Counted from the stretch's first letter, positions 33,942-42,200 are shown. The stretch is 64,000 nucleotides of DNA from Anaerolineae bacterium (GCA_016929795.1 JAFGIA010000408.1:1-64000); one strand, 5' to 3'. Program-made: numbers and translations. The notes: generated by a model from the sequence alone, not told the origin.

Positions 33942-35342
33942 TCACTCGCCGGCGCTCCCGTCTGCCGCCCTTGGATGAGGCATCTCGGGTACGTCCGCTT
34001 GTCCACTCTCTCCTACGCCCGCTGGCTCCTCCGATTCTTCCAGCACATAGAGGCCGACCAGGCCGCCTGCTCCGACGAGAACGCCCGACGCGACATAGAT
34101 ACTCCTCAACGCCACCACCTCACCCAAGGCGGCGGCCGCGGCCATCGACAGCATCCCGGCTGCGGTGGTCAGGGCGTTGAGGGCACTGCCCACCCGCCCA
34201 CGCTTCAGATCGGGCACGGCCAACTGCATCATCGTCATCAAGCTTGACTGCGCCGGCACCAGCGCGATGCCGAGCAGCATACTGTAGACCAGCAGCATGA
34301 GCGGCATGTGCAGCAACCGCTGGCCCGCGCTCAACGCATCCCGTGGCGTATCCCCCACCAGGCCTGGCGCCAGGGTGGCAAGCGACCACGAGGGCGACAG
34401 CCCCACGAGCGCGATCATGCCCCCGATAAAGAGGATGCTCCAGCCAGCGAGCGGCCGCCTCTGAAAGCGCCCCACGACCAGCCCAAGCGCCATGCCTCCG
34501 ATCACCATCCCCACGCCCTGCGCAGCATCCACCGCTCCCAGGCCCTCAGGCCCGAGGCCAAAGACGCGACGCATAAAAGGTACCCAGATGACATTGATCG
34601 CGCCCAGCCCGAGCTGCACCACGCCCAGGCACACCAGCACACCCACCATCGTCCGGCTGTGAAAGAGATAGACGACACCCTCTCGCATCTCTTCCCACAC
34701 TGTGCCGAGCGCACCGCCCATGTCCTGTGCGGCGGTGCGCCCGGCCGTGGTGCGCGGCACTGTCATCGTCAGGATGGCAACCGCCGACACCAGGAAGGTA
34801 GCCGAATCGACCAGAAACGCGATCTGCTCGCCCCAGATCCCGATCGAAAAGCCGGCCAGAGCAGGCCCGATGAGCAAGCCGGCAGTCTGCACGATCTGCA
34901 TCAGGCCGTTGGCGGCCAGCAGGTGGTCGCGGTTTGGAACGATCAGCGGCAGCGCGGCGTTTTGAGAGGGATAGAAGAAGCGGCTGACACTCGACATCAG
35001 GAAAGCGACCACATAGTAGATCCACACCTGATCGGGGCGCTCCACGCTCAGGCAAAAGAGCACGAGTGCGGCACGCAGCAGATCGGCCCCGATCATTGTC
35101 CACTTGCGGTCCCAGCGGTCGACAAAGACCCCGGCGACCGGCCCGAGCACGAGCATGGGCAGGGCACTGGCCATCACCGACAGCCCCACTTGCAGGGCCG
35201 AGCCGGTGAGCTTTTCGACCATGATCGGGACGGCGAGCCAGTAGAAATAGTCGCCGACGAACGATACGGTCTGGCCAAGCCAGAGCGCTACAAAGCTGCG
35301 ATTTCGAAAAAGCTCCCGGTATGGGGACGGCCTGTGTGCCAT
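33942..35342 (-). CDS. MFS transporter (EntS/MFS_3-like)
   Basis: A 466-residue protein with about twelve helices. YRELFRNRSFVALWLGQTVSFVGDYFYWLA at the N-terminus (split: SFVALWLGQTVSFVGD) and GPVAGVFVDRWDRK between helices 2 and 3 are typical of the EntS-like macrolide/siderophore exporter group. The ATG at 35342 has AGGAG at good spacing although it lies 55 bp inside the preceding GNAT gene. The substrate is unknown. Confidence 0.9.
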   Translation of the reverse strand: MAHRPSPYRELFRNRSFVALWLGQTVSFVGDYFYWLAVPIMVEKLTGSALQVGLSVMASALPMLVLGPVAGVFVDRWDRKWTMIGADLLRAALVLFCLSVERPDQVWIYYVVAFLMSSVSRFFYPSQNAALPLIVPNRDHLLAANGLMQIVQTAGLLIGPALAGFSIGIWGEQIAFLVDSATFLVSAVAILTMTVPRTTAGRTAAQDMGGALGTVWEEMREGVVYLFHSRTMVGVLVCLGVVQLGLGAINVIWVPFMRRVFGLGPEGLGAVDAAQGVGMVIGGMALGLVVGRFQRRPLAGWSILFIGGMIALVGLSPSWSLATLAPGLVGDTPRDALSAGQRLLHMPLMLLVYSMLLGIALVPAQSSLMTMMQLAVPDLKRGRVGSALNALTTAAGMLSMAAAAALGEVVALRSIYVASGVLVGAGGLVGLYVLEESEEPAGVGESGQADVPEMPHPRAADGSAGE

Positions 35343-36388
35343 TCTTCTCCTCGCGGAAGGCTCTTGACCAGGGTCAACAGCGCGCGCTGTTCGCGAAAGC
35401 CATAGCCGTGCAGCACCTTGAGCGCCGCCTCGTGGCTTGTGTAGGTGGTAGCGTGGATCGGTGTGAGGGGCAAGGCTGCCAGCAGGTATAGCGCTCTGCT
35501 GATTAGCCCGCCCTCAACCTGCCCGGCGTGAGCCGGGTCCACCAGGATCTCCAGCCGGTGCTCCGGCGCACGAAAGGCAACTGTGACGACGGCGAGTGCG
35601 ACCGGCTGCCCCTGGTGCAGAGCGACGAGACGGTAGAAACGCCGCCCTGTGAACAGGTCACCCAGCCAGCGTGCCGCCCGCTGTCCCCAGTCGGGCCAGT
35701 ATACGTCCCGGCGGATAGGGCGCACCCACTGGATCGCGTGCGGTATGGCGCGGCGGGCAAGGTGGTACACCGCTTCTCCATCTTCCGGCTGCCAACGGCG
35801 GATGGTATAGCCGGGCGCGTCGACGACGGCCACAGGGCGGGGGACATCGGCCAGTAGATCGACCTCACCCCCGGCCTCCTGAAACCCGAGGCTGGTGTAG
35901 AGGTGGAGGGCGGGTTGATTGTGCCGGAACACCTGCAAGACCACCTCTTGCCCCCCCAGTCCCTCAGCCTCGGTCACGGCCCGTTCTGTGAGGCGCCGGG
36001 CGATGCCCTGTCGCCTGTGATCTTGGGCGACCACGACGTTGCAGATGATCAAGCGCGCATGGCTTCCCGGCGCGCGGTTGACATTGACATTCCCAACGAT
36101 CGACCACTCTGCGCCGCGCCGTGCTGTCGCGCCCGCCGGGACTTGCCACACAAAGCCGTTCACGGCATCGCTAAAAGTAGGATCCACCTGTGCCAGCCAC
36201 CATACCAGCGGCGAGAGGCGCGACAGCCAGCGGAGCTCACGCAGCGCGGCGCGCCCCCTGGCATCCATGTCATCGGCAAACGCCTCGGTGATCAAGTCGG
36301 CGACACACCCCAGATCACGCGCCGGGTCGAGTCGCCGGATGCGGCCCGCGCTCGTCTCCGTTTCTTCTACTGGCGTCTCTAGCGTCAC
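35288..36388 (-). CDS. Tandem GNAT-family N-acetyltransferase
   Basis: About 366 residues with two GNAT units. The first has the acetyl-CoA loop VVAQDHRRQGIARRLTERAV and LHLYTSLGFQEAG; the second is degenerate (VALAVVTVAFRAPEHRLEILVDPAH and ALKVLHGYGFREQRALLTL). Start: a GTG at 36388 preceded by GAGG is preferred over the longer open frame. It overlaps the MFS gene by 55 bp, so the two are coupled. First gene of the operon running to pmbA. The substrate is unknown. Confidence 0.82.
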   Translation of the reverse strand: MTLETPVEETETSAGRIRRLDPARDLGCVADLITEAFADDMDARGRAALRELRWLSRLSPLVWWLAQVDPTFSDAVNGFVWQVPAGATARRGAEWSIVGNVNVNRAPGSHARLIICNVVVAQDHRRQGIARRLTERAVTEAEGLGGQEVVLQVFRHNQPALHLYTSLGFQEAGGEVDLLADVPRPVAVVDAPGYTIRRWQPEDGEAVYHLARRAIPHAIQWVRPIRRDVYWPDWGQRAARWLGDLFTGRRFYRLVALHQGQPVALAVVTVAFRAPEHRLEILVDPAHAGQVEGGLISRALYLLAALPLTPIHATTYTSHEAALKVLHGYGFREQRALLTLVKSLPRGEEWHTGRPHTGSFFEIAAL

Positions 36389-36464
36389 TACCACCCTCGT
36401 GATCGGGCAGGCTGCCTGCCGGGCCGGTTGCTTTACTCTGCCCGGCGCCAACCCGGTGACGCTG

Positions 36465-36493
36465 ATTATAGCACAGGCACCGAGATTTAACAC
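36465..36493 (-). promoter_or_regulatory. Extended -10 promoter of the GNAT-MFS-SHOCT-tldD operon
   Basis: TATAAT (36465-36470, minus strand) preceded by TGC (extended -10), with GTGTTA (36488-36493) at 17-bp spacing as a weak -35. About 75 nt upstream of the predicted GTG start. Confidence 0.6.
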
Positions 36494-36530
36494 GTTGGCA
36501 ATCTTATGTTGTTAACGTTCTGACGTGCCG

Positions 36531-36703
36531 TCAATCGGCCCCAACCCGCGCCAGCTCGGTCCCGGGCACCTCGACCTGGGTACCCTGGTTCTCCTCGATG
36601 TTCACCAGCGCCGGCACCATCACCCCGGCGACGCCCGCCGCCAGATCCCGAAAAACGGAACCTTCCACCCCTTCTCCCAGTCGACCTGTCTCACCCGAGT
36701 CAC
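36531..36703 (-). pseudogene. Possible small gene with a frameshift at a T5 run
   Basis: A GTG at 36703 preceded by AGGGG begins TRVRQVDWEKGWKVPFF; at the run of five T (about 36647-36651) the coding look switches to the next frame (RDLAAGVAGVMVPALVNIEE then NQGTQVEVPGTELARVGAD) and stops at 36531-36533. With one extra T the product would be a continuous 57-residue protein with bacterial-like composition. No family recognised. It may be a decayed gene, a sequence error or a slippage-dependent gene. Confidence 0.35.
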
Positions 36704-36735
36704 CTCAAACCCCTATCCGCGCTCCTACCTTCTTC

Positions 36736-38214
36736 TCACTCCAACGCGTCGAGCAGCATCTCGGCCTCATTCGGCGAGATCTGCCCCTGCTCGACCATGC
36801 GCAGGATGCTCAGCCGCTCTTCGTTCAGGTCGGCACCCCCGCTGCCTGCACCTTCCTGCCAGCCATCCGGCTGCCCTGCTTCGGCCTCCATCTCGTTGGC
36901 CCACGCGTCTGGCCCGTTGGCCGTCGCCCCATGCGCTTCGTGTCTGGCAGCGCGTGCCTGGGCCCGCGCATCAACCCGTGCTTGCCGCTCGGCGGCCGCC
37001 GCTTGCTGGCGCGCGGCCCGCTCCTGGTAGCGTGCGGCACGCTCGGCCATGCGATCCATGTCCTGCTGTATACGACTCATCGCCCGATTGATCGCCTCCT
37101 CCGTCCGATGGCCCATGCGCTCCCAGTCGACCGCTTCGAGTTTGACGCGCAGGCGCGACATGGCCTCTTCGACCTCGCCGCTCACCTGGCGGCCGATGGC
37201 CTCCAGGTCGATACTGCGCATCGCCTCTTCCACCTGGCGAGCGGCTTCTTCCATCTGGCGCGCAATGTCCTCGCTCATCTCGACGCTAATAGTCCATCCA
37301 CCCCCGTTGTCACCGCCCAGGATGATGTTGCCACGTGCTTCGACAAAGAGCTCGGCCCCGCCGCCGCCAACCTGGCCAGTCCAGCGCCCCCGCGTCTCCT
37401 CGTCCTCTTTCAGGTCACTGGGGGCAACCACACGGCCTCGGGCCTGCAGGGTCACGTCTGCTCCCGAGCCTTCAGGCAGACGGATGACCGCGTTGCCATC
37501 GGCCCGCACGTGATACGACTTGGCTGCCGCGAGAGGGCCACCGATCACCACGTTGCCGCCGATGCGTGGCCCCTGCAACCCACCTGCCATGTTTTTCGCT
37601 ACCAGGTTGCCTGCCACGCGGTCGATCGACACAGGCGCATCGATATCTTTGAGTGTCGCGTTACCGCCCACCTCATCGACGTCGATCCCTGCGCTGATTT
37701 GCTTGGCGATCAGATTCCCGCCGACACGCGTGGCCCGCAGGTGCCCGGCGCCCTTGACCACCAACTCGCCGCGCACATTCTGCACATCGGCCTGCTCTAC
37801 TGACTTGAGCCGGGCGCTGCCGTATACGGTGCCCGGCACGCGCACCGATTCGACCGCGTCAGCCTTCAGATTGCCATACACCTCGGCGACGACCACGCGG
37901 CTTGCCCTGTCCAGTGCCAGGTTGCCGCGTATCTGCTCGGCGTCCATCTCCACAATCCGGTCCACAGCCAAGTTGCCGTGCACATTTCGTGCGTTGACGC
38001 CAAGATCTCCAGGCAGGCGAATCTCTACGTCTGTCCGTGCCGACAGCACCGGTCCACTTTCCCCCTCTTCCAGGGTCAGATCCTCTTCCTGTCCGTCGCG
38101 CATGCGCACCAGCAGCGCCCTCTCATCCCAGCCTTCCAGCGCGACGTTGCCTGCCATCTCGAGCAGCGTCAGGCGCTCCGCACCTTCGATCTCGATCCTT
38201 TTCTCAAACATCAT
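36736..38214 (-). CDS. DUF4097-like beta-solenoid protein with coiled coil and C-terminal SHOCT-like module
   Basis: A 492-residue protein. Residues about 1-305 are DUF4097/LiaX-like repeats with a recurring G-N-L or G-N-x signature (VHGNLAVDRI, IRGNLALDRA, VYGNLKADAV, VGGNLIAKQI, IGGNVVIGGP), predicting a right-handed beta solenoid. Residues about 310-430 are charged coiled coil (RAMSRIQQDMDRMAERAARYQ). The last 28 residues are a SHOCT-like hairpin (EERLSILRMVEQGQISPNEA, then EMLLDALE). GAGGAGG precedes the start. LiaX-type proteins sense envelope-active compounds in Firmicutes; a related stress role is inference. Confidence 0.82.
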   Translation of the reverse strand: MMFEKRIEIEGAERLTLLEMAGNVALEGWDERALLVRMRDGQEEDLTLEEGESGPVLSARTDVEIRLPGDLGVNARNVHGNLAVDRIVEMDAEQIRGNLALDRASRVVVAEVYGNLKADAVESVRVPGTVYGSARLKSVEQADVQNVRGELVVKGAGHLRATRVGGNLIAKQISAGIDVDEVGGNATLKDIDAPVSIDRVAGNLVAKNMAGGLQGPRIGGNVVIGGPLAAAKSYHVRADGNAVIRLPEGSGADVTLQARGRVVAPSDLKEDEETRGRWTGQVGGGGAELFVEARGNIILGGDNGGGWTISVEMSEDIARQMEEAARQVEEAMRSIDLEAIGRQVSGEVEEAMSRLRVKLEAVDWERMGHRTEEAINRAMSRIQQDMDRMAERAARYQERAARQQAAAAERQARVDARAQARAARHEAHGATANGPDAWANEMEAEAGQPDGWQEGAGSGGADLNEERLSILRMVEQGQISPNEAEMLLDALE

Positions 38215-38222
38215 TCGCCTCC

Positions 38223-38594
38223 TCAGCCCTGGAGCAGCTCGACGGCTTTTTCAGACGAGATCGCGCCCGTCGCCAGCCGTTCCAGGATCGTGCGCCGCTT
38301 CTCGCTCGATACCCCCTCAGGCTCTTCACGCACCTCGTAGCCAAGGGCGCGAATCACATCCGTCAGGCGTGCACGGGCCGTGGGATATGAAATGTTCAGC
38401 TCCTCCTGCACGCGCGTCAGCTTGCCCTCACTGCGGATAAAGGTCTCGACGAAAGCAAGTTGCTCCGGGGTGAGCTGATAGAAGCGCCCCAGGCTAAACT
38501 GGCCCTCCAATGCCGAGTCACAGCTCCGGCAGTGGAGGCGGGTGGCCGACAGGGTGTTGCCACACACGGGACATTTGCCGATGACTGGATACAT
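38223..38594 (-). CDS. DUF2089-family regulator (zinc ribbon, HTH, SHOCT-like tail)
   Basis: A 123-residue protein: an N-terminal zinc ribbon (CPVCGNTLSATRLHCRSCDS), a sigma-region-4-like helix-turn-helix (LTPEQLAFVETFIRSEGKL, VQEELNISYPTARARLTDVI) and a C-terminal SHOCT-like hairpin (RRTILERLATGAISSEKAVELL). DUF2089 proteins are predicted transcription regulators of envelope-stress genes. It is 8 bp upstream of the DUF4097 gene and is probably its autoregulated controller. Confidence 0.9.
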   Translation of the reverse strand: MYPVIGKCPVCGNTLSATRLHCRSCDSALEGQFSLGRFYQLTPEQLAFVETFIRSEGKLTRVQEELNISYPTARARLTDVIRALGYEVREEPEGVSSEKRRTILERLATGAISSEKAVELLQG

Positions 38595-38598
38595 GGTA

Positions 38599-38874
38599 TT
38601 ACCTCCTCACTTGAATGGTTTCAAGATAATCTGCTTTGGTTGACCTTCTCCCGGCCAATGCGGTGGGGGAGTGGCTATACGCTTGCAGTCTCTCACCCCA
38701 CATTACCAACTGCCTGGCCATGCCGTACTGCGCGCGGCGCAGCCAGGAGGGAACCTGGCGGCTGCGATACACGTGGGTCGGCAGTGCCTCTGCGTATGGG
38801 TCCGTCAGGCGCCTTTGCTGTTCGGTGCGCCTCAGCGCCGCTGCTTTCGTAAGCATCAGATCAGGGTACAACAT
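38599..38874 (-). CDS. Small basic protein of unknown function
   Basis: A 91-residue protein rich in Arg, with YPDLMLTKAAALRRTEQQRR at the start and RRAQYGMARQLVMWGERLQ in the middle, probably two helices. No family recognised. The ATG follows AGGAGAGTGGGAG. It is the first gene after a near-consensus promoter (38977-39005) and 4 bp upstream of the DUF2089 gene, so it belongs to the same operon. Confidence 0.65.
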   Translation of the reverse strand: MLYPDLMLTKAAALRRTEQQRRLTDPYAEALPTHVYRSRQVPSWLRRAQYGMARQLVMWGERLQAYSHSPTALAGRRSTKADYLETIQVRR

Positions 38875-38970
38875 CTCCCACTCTCCTTTCCTACCTGCCC
38901 TTCTAAACAGATCCCCCCATCCCCGTCTTGCTCCTCACACTGCAATCACTATCAAAAATCTACTCACATG

Positions 38971-39005
38971 TTGAACATTTTAACACACAAGTTGAATTTT
39001 GTCAA
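38971..39005 (-). promoter_or_regulatory. Strong promoter and direct-repeat operator candidate of the DUF2089 operon
   Basis: TTGACA (39000-39005), 17-bp spacer and TAAAAT (38977-38982) with TG before the -10, on the minus strand, in an AT-rich pocket of about 100 bp. GTTGAA occurs twice in direct orientation (38970-38975 and 38991-38996), one copy within the spacer, a possible regulator site. Confidence 0.75.
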
Positions 39006-39120
39006 GAGGCAATTTAAGATTTTTGTGGTAAAACTAAGAAACTTTAATATTTGGTGCACAATATTCACACCATCGGGCGCAAAAAGAGATCTCCACCTGC
39101 CGATTGACGCGCCCGGTTGT

Positions 39121-39149
39121 TTGCATATTCACAATAGTTGTGCTAAAAT
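39121..39149 (+). promoter_or_regulatory. Promoter of the tRNA pair
   Basis: TTGCAT (39121-39126), 17-bp spacer and TAAAAT (39144-39149) with an extended TGC, ending 18 bp before the tRNA-Gln gene. Confidence 0.75.
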
Positions 39150-39167
39150 GGCGGGCAATCGCAACGT

Positions 39168-39238
39168 TCGGGGGTCGTCTAACGGCAGGACAAGGGACTT
39201 TGGATCCCTCTATTGAGGTTCGAATCCTCACCCCCGAG
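39168..39238 (+). tRNA. tRNA-Gln (anticodon TTG)
   Basis: Cloverleaf: acceptor TCGGGGG (39168-39174) with CCCCCGA (39231-39237), D-arm GTC/GAC, anticodon stem AGGGA/TCCCT with loop CTTTGGA (TTG), T-arm TGAGG-TTCGAAT-CCTCA. Discriminator G. The 3' CCA is not encoded. Confidence 0.95.
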
Positions 39239-39244
39239 CTATTC

Positions 39245-39316
39245 GGGCCCTTAGCTCAGTGGCAGAGCGTCCGGCTCATAACCGGCTGGTCGCAGGTTCG
39301 AATCCTGCAGGGCCCA
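39245..39316 (+). tRNA. tRNA-Met (anticodon CAT)
   Basis: Cloverleaf: acceptor GGGCCCT (39245-39251) with AGGGCCC (39309-39315), D-arm GCTC/GAGC, anticodon loop CTCATAA (CAT) with a four-pair stem plus one mismatch, T-arm GCAGG-TTCGAAT-CCTGC, discriminator A. Elongator Met is favoured; an Ile2 tRNA (lysidine-modified) is possible. The CCA is not encoded. Confidence 0.92.
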
Positions 39317-39360
39317 TCCGAGGGAAGGTGGATGGTGGGCTGGCGAGAGAGGGTCCTCCC

Positions 39361-39864
39361 ATGACCCAGGTGCTGGTTCTAAATGCAACCTATGAACCAC
39401 TCAACGTCGTTTCGCTGCGGCGGGCAGTGCTTCTTCTTCTCAAAGAGAAAGCAGAAATCGTAGAGGCTGCCGAAGCGTGGCTCCACTCTGAGCAGATCGC
39501 CCTGCCCATTCCCCTCGTCATCCGCCTCGTCTACTATGTGCGCATCCCACGCCATTTCTCGCTCCCCCTCTCGCGGCGCACTGTGCTGGCACGTGACCAC
39601 TACACGTGCCAGTATTGTGGCGAGCGCCTGCCCAAAGGCAAGCTCACGATTGATCACGTCACGCCACGATCCCGCGGCGGCGAGACACGCTGGGAAAACA
39701 TTGTCACCGCCTGTGGACCTTGTAACCGCCGTAAGGGCGACCGTACTCCTGAGGAGGCGCGCATGCCGATACAGCGGCAGCCACGCCGTCCCCGTTACCT
39801 GGCGCTCACTCTGCTCGAAGGATCCGGAGCGCCCGACGCATGGAACAAGTACATGTACTTCTGA
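39361..39864 (+). CDS. HNH endonuclease
   Basis: A 167-residue member of the widespread stand-alone HNH family: VLVLNATYEPLNVVSLRRAV at the N-terminus, then CQYCGERLPKGKLTIDHVTP (zinc CxxC and catalytic DH), RSRGGETRWENIVTACGPCN (Asn and second CxxC) and RRKGDRTP. The ATG at 39361 follows GAGGGT. It starts 44 bp after tRNA-Met and may be co-transcribed with the tRNAs. The cellular role of this family is not firmly known. Confidence 0.93.
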   Translation: MTQVLVLNATYEPLNVVSLRRAVLLLLKEKAEIVEAAEAWLHSEQIALPIPLVIRLVYYVRIPRHFSLPLSRRTVLARDHYTCQYCGERLPKGKLTIDHVTPRSRGGETRWENIVTACGPCNRRKGDRTPEEARMPIQRQPRRPRYLALTLLEGSGAPDAWNKYMYF

Positions 39865-39912
39865 TCCAGCGCCTGCCCACTCCTCTTGATCTGGTGCCAC
39901 CCTCAAAGGAGT

Positions 39913-39941
39913 TTGCGCCGCTGTCGATTCCGTGGTATCCT
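39913..39941 (+). promoter_or_regulatory. Candidate promoter of the rpiR-type gene
   Basis: TTGCGC (39913-39918), 17-bp spacer and TATCCT (39936-39941), 46 bp upstream of the start codon. Confidence 0.5.
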
Positions 39942-39987
39942 ATGTAGACTGACCGTTCCAATCCAAGCATTCGAGAGGAGTCAGCCA

Positions 39988-40869
39988 ATGTTCCGTGAGC
40001 GCATTTCTCGGCATTATCCCACATTGTCCCCAAGCTTTAAGCGCATCGCCGACTTTATGCTCACTTCACACCAGAAAGCAGCGTTTATGAGTGCATCACG
40101 CCTCGCCAAGCACGTGGGTGTGGATGTGGCTACCGTCACACGTTTCGCACAGGAGATCGGTTACGAGGGATTCATCGAGCTCATTCGTGAGGTGCAAGAA
40201 GCCGTTCTCGCCGAGATGGAAAAGACGCGACGACCGGTGCAAGAGCGTCTAGATCATGACGAAGGCCCGATCAAGCAAACCATGTGGCACGACTGGGCGA
40301 GCCTGGAAAAGACGATCGAGAACCTCCGCCGCGAGGAGGCAGACCGGGCCATAGATGCCTTGTCTTCGGCACGCTGCATCTACCTGACCTCAGAAGGGGT
40401 CGGGCACGGGCTGGCAATCATGGCCGAAAGATACCTCAAGATGGTCAAGCCAGATGTGTTTGTGCTTAACGAGGGGCCGTTCGACATGGCGATGGAGCTG
40501 AAAGCGGTCGGCCCCCAAGACGTCGTCATTGCCATCGGCTTTACGGCCTATGCCTTTGGAGCTACGCAGGCCCTGCGTTTTGCACGGGAAAAGGGCGCGA
40601 TCACCATCGGGTTGATCGGCCAGGCCAGTTGCCCTCTCGGACAATACGCAGACATCCTGTTCGTGGCTGGTGCGACAGAGCATGGCTACTTGCCTTCGCC
40701 AACGAGCCTCGTCGCCATCTTCTTTAGCCTGATCTACAGACTCTATCTGAGCCATGCTGAGGCGTACCACCGCTGCCTTGTTGACTTTCAGAACACCTAC
40801 GCGCAGATTACCGGTGACACTGCGCGCGGCGATGAGAACGTGGTAGACGATCTGATTAACTTTTTCTAG
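39988..40869 (+). CDS. RpiR/MurR-family transcriptional regulator
   Basis: A 293-residue regulator with an N-terminal HTH_6 domain (LSPSFKRIADFMLTSHQKAAF, SASRLAKHVGVDVATVTRFAQEIGY) and a C-terminal SIS sugar-phosphate-binding domain (ARCIYLTSEGVGHGLAIMAER, VVIAIGFTAYAFGATQALRFA). Family members control sugar or amino-sugar use, but no such genes are adjacent, so the regulon is unknown. The ATG at 39988 has AGGAG upstream. Confidence 0.92.
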   Translation: MFRERISRHYPTLSPSFKRIADFMLTSHQKAAFMSASRLAKHVGVDVATVTRFAQEIGYEGFIELIREVQEAVLAEMEKTRRPVQERLDHDEGPIKQTMWHDWASLEKTIENLRREEADRAIDALSSARCIYLTSEGVGHGLAIMAERYLKMVKPDVFVLNEGPFDMAMELKAVGPQDVVIAIGFTAYAFGATQALRFAREKGAITIGLIGQASCPLGQYADILFVAGATEHGYLPSPTSLVAIFFSLIYRLYLSHAEAYHRCLVDFQNTYAQITGDTARGDENVVDDLINFF

Positions 40870-40875
40870 CTGCGG

Positions 40876-42150
40876 TCAGCGCGACCAGGTACAGAACTCG
40901 TCGCTGGCAGGATCTCGGGTCACATTGACCCACTTGCCCGTCTTCAGGCTCACGACAAACACGTCCTTGTTGCCGGGCCGGTCGCTATAGATGACCAAGG
41001 AATATCCATCGGGCGACCAGTCGGCCAGTCCCTCCGTGGTCTTGGGCGAGCGCGAGATGTTCTGCGGCTGGCTGCCATCCGCATTCATGACGTACACTTC
41101 ATAGTCGCCATCGCGGTTGGTGTTAAAAGTCAGCCGTGATCCATCGGGCGACCACATCGGGTATCTGTCGCGTTCTGGCGACTTGGTCAGGTTAACCGCA
41201 TCGTCATCTGCTGCGCCACCAGTTGGCTCTGCCCCGGCTGGCGCCTGGTGCACGTTCATCACCCACACGTCCTCGTTACCGCTTCGGTTCGACGTGTACG
41301 CGATCTTTTTCCCATCGGGTGACCAGGCAGGATACCGGTCGTCGGCCGGGCTCTCGGTCAGGCGCGTGAGGCCAGACCCATCGACATTTACAACCCAGAT
41401 ATCCAAGTTGCCCCCGCGGTCGCTGTGGAAGGCGAGACGCTTTCCATCCGGTGACCACGTCGGCCAACCATCCCCCCCTTCGCCGTCAGTCACCCGTACC
41501 ACCTCGCCCGCCTTGCCGGCTACCGGATCGAAGGCCATGATATAGATCGAGCCTTTTGACAATCCCCACTTGCCTGTGAGCGTGTCGCGAAAGGAGACAA
41601 AGGCGATCCGGCGTCCATCGGGCGACCACACAGGAGCAACGTCGTCGGCCCACGAGGCGGTCAGGTTGGTGAGCCGCGTCCCTGTGGGGGTGATGGCATA
41701 GATTTCGTAATCCCCCAACTCGCCACGCTTGGTCTCGAACGCAAGCCACTGCGGACGCGGTGTCGCTGTGGGTGCCAGGGTGTTGGTGGGCATGGGCGTC
41801 AAAGTGGCAGTCGGGGTTGTGGTAGGGGGTGCTGTCGGCCCTCTAGTTGCTACCGTTTGTGTCGCTGCGGCCTGTGTTGGAACAGGTGTCGATCTACTTG
41901 GCGATAGCTCCGTTGGCCGGGCTGTTGGGGGAGGCGTGGGGGTATGCGTGAGGGTGGCAATCTCCAACTCGAGCGTGAACAACGATTCACTCGTCGCTTC
42001 ACTCGTCGCCGCCCTGCCGGCCGGGTCACCATGCATCAAACGCGCCACGCCGGGCACACTGCGACTGGCCACGACCAACGCCACGCCTGCTGCCAGTGCG
42101 CACCCCATGCTGAGCATGACGATCGCGCCAAGCCGATATTTTCGAGCCAT
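40876..42150 (-). CDS. Exported PD40 (TolB-like) beta-propeller protein
   Basis: A 424-residue protein with an N-terminal membrane anchor (LGAIVMLSMGCALAAGVALVV), a Thr/Pro-rich linker (about 60-125; PTARPTELSPSRSTPVPTQ) and six PD40 repeats, each with a W-S-P-D-G signature (APVWSPDGRRIAFVS, PTWSPDGKRLAFHSD, PAWSPDGKKIAYTSN, PMWSPDGSRLTFNTN, ADWSPDGYSLVIYSD). Probably outside the membrane, binding protein or carbohydrate. The ATG at 42150 lies about 8 nt from the -10 box, so the mRNA may be leaderless. It converges with rpiR, leaving 6 bp. Confidence 0.88.
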   Translation of the reverse strand: MARKYRLGAIVMLSMGCALAAGVALVVASRSVPGVARLMHGDPAGRAATSEATSESLFTLELEIATLTHTPTPPPTARPTELSPSRSTPVPTQAAATQTVATRGPTAPPTTTPTATLTPMPTNTLAPTATPRPQWLAFETKRGELGDYEIYAITPTGTRLTNLTASWADDVAPVWSPDGRRIAFVSFRDTLTGKWGLSKGSIYIMAFDPVAGKAGEVVRVTDGEGGDGWPTWSPDGKRLAFHSDRGGNLDIWVVNVDGSGLTRLTESPADDRYPAWSPDGKKIAYTSNRSGNEDVWVMNVHQAPAGAEPTGGAADDDAVNLTKSPERDRYPMWSPDGSRLTFNTNRDGDYEVYVMNADGSQPQNISRSPKTTEGLADWSPDGYSLVIYSDRPGNKDVFVVSLKTGKWVNVTRDPASDEFCTWSR

Positions 42151-42157
42151 GTGGGCG

Positions 42158-42186
42158 ATTATAGCATCGCAGGAGAAATGGAGCAA
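42158..42186 (-). promoter_or_regulatory. Promoter of the beta-propeller gene, probably leaderless
   Basis: TATAAT (42158-42163) with an extended TGC and TTGCTC (42181-42186) at 17 bp, minus strand. The start codon occupies 42148-42150, exactly where transcription should begin; no Shine-Dalgarno can fit. Confidence 0.7.
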
Positions 42187-42200
42187 ATAGGTTCGCCCAT

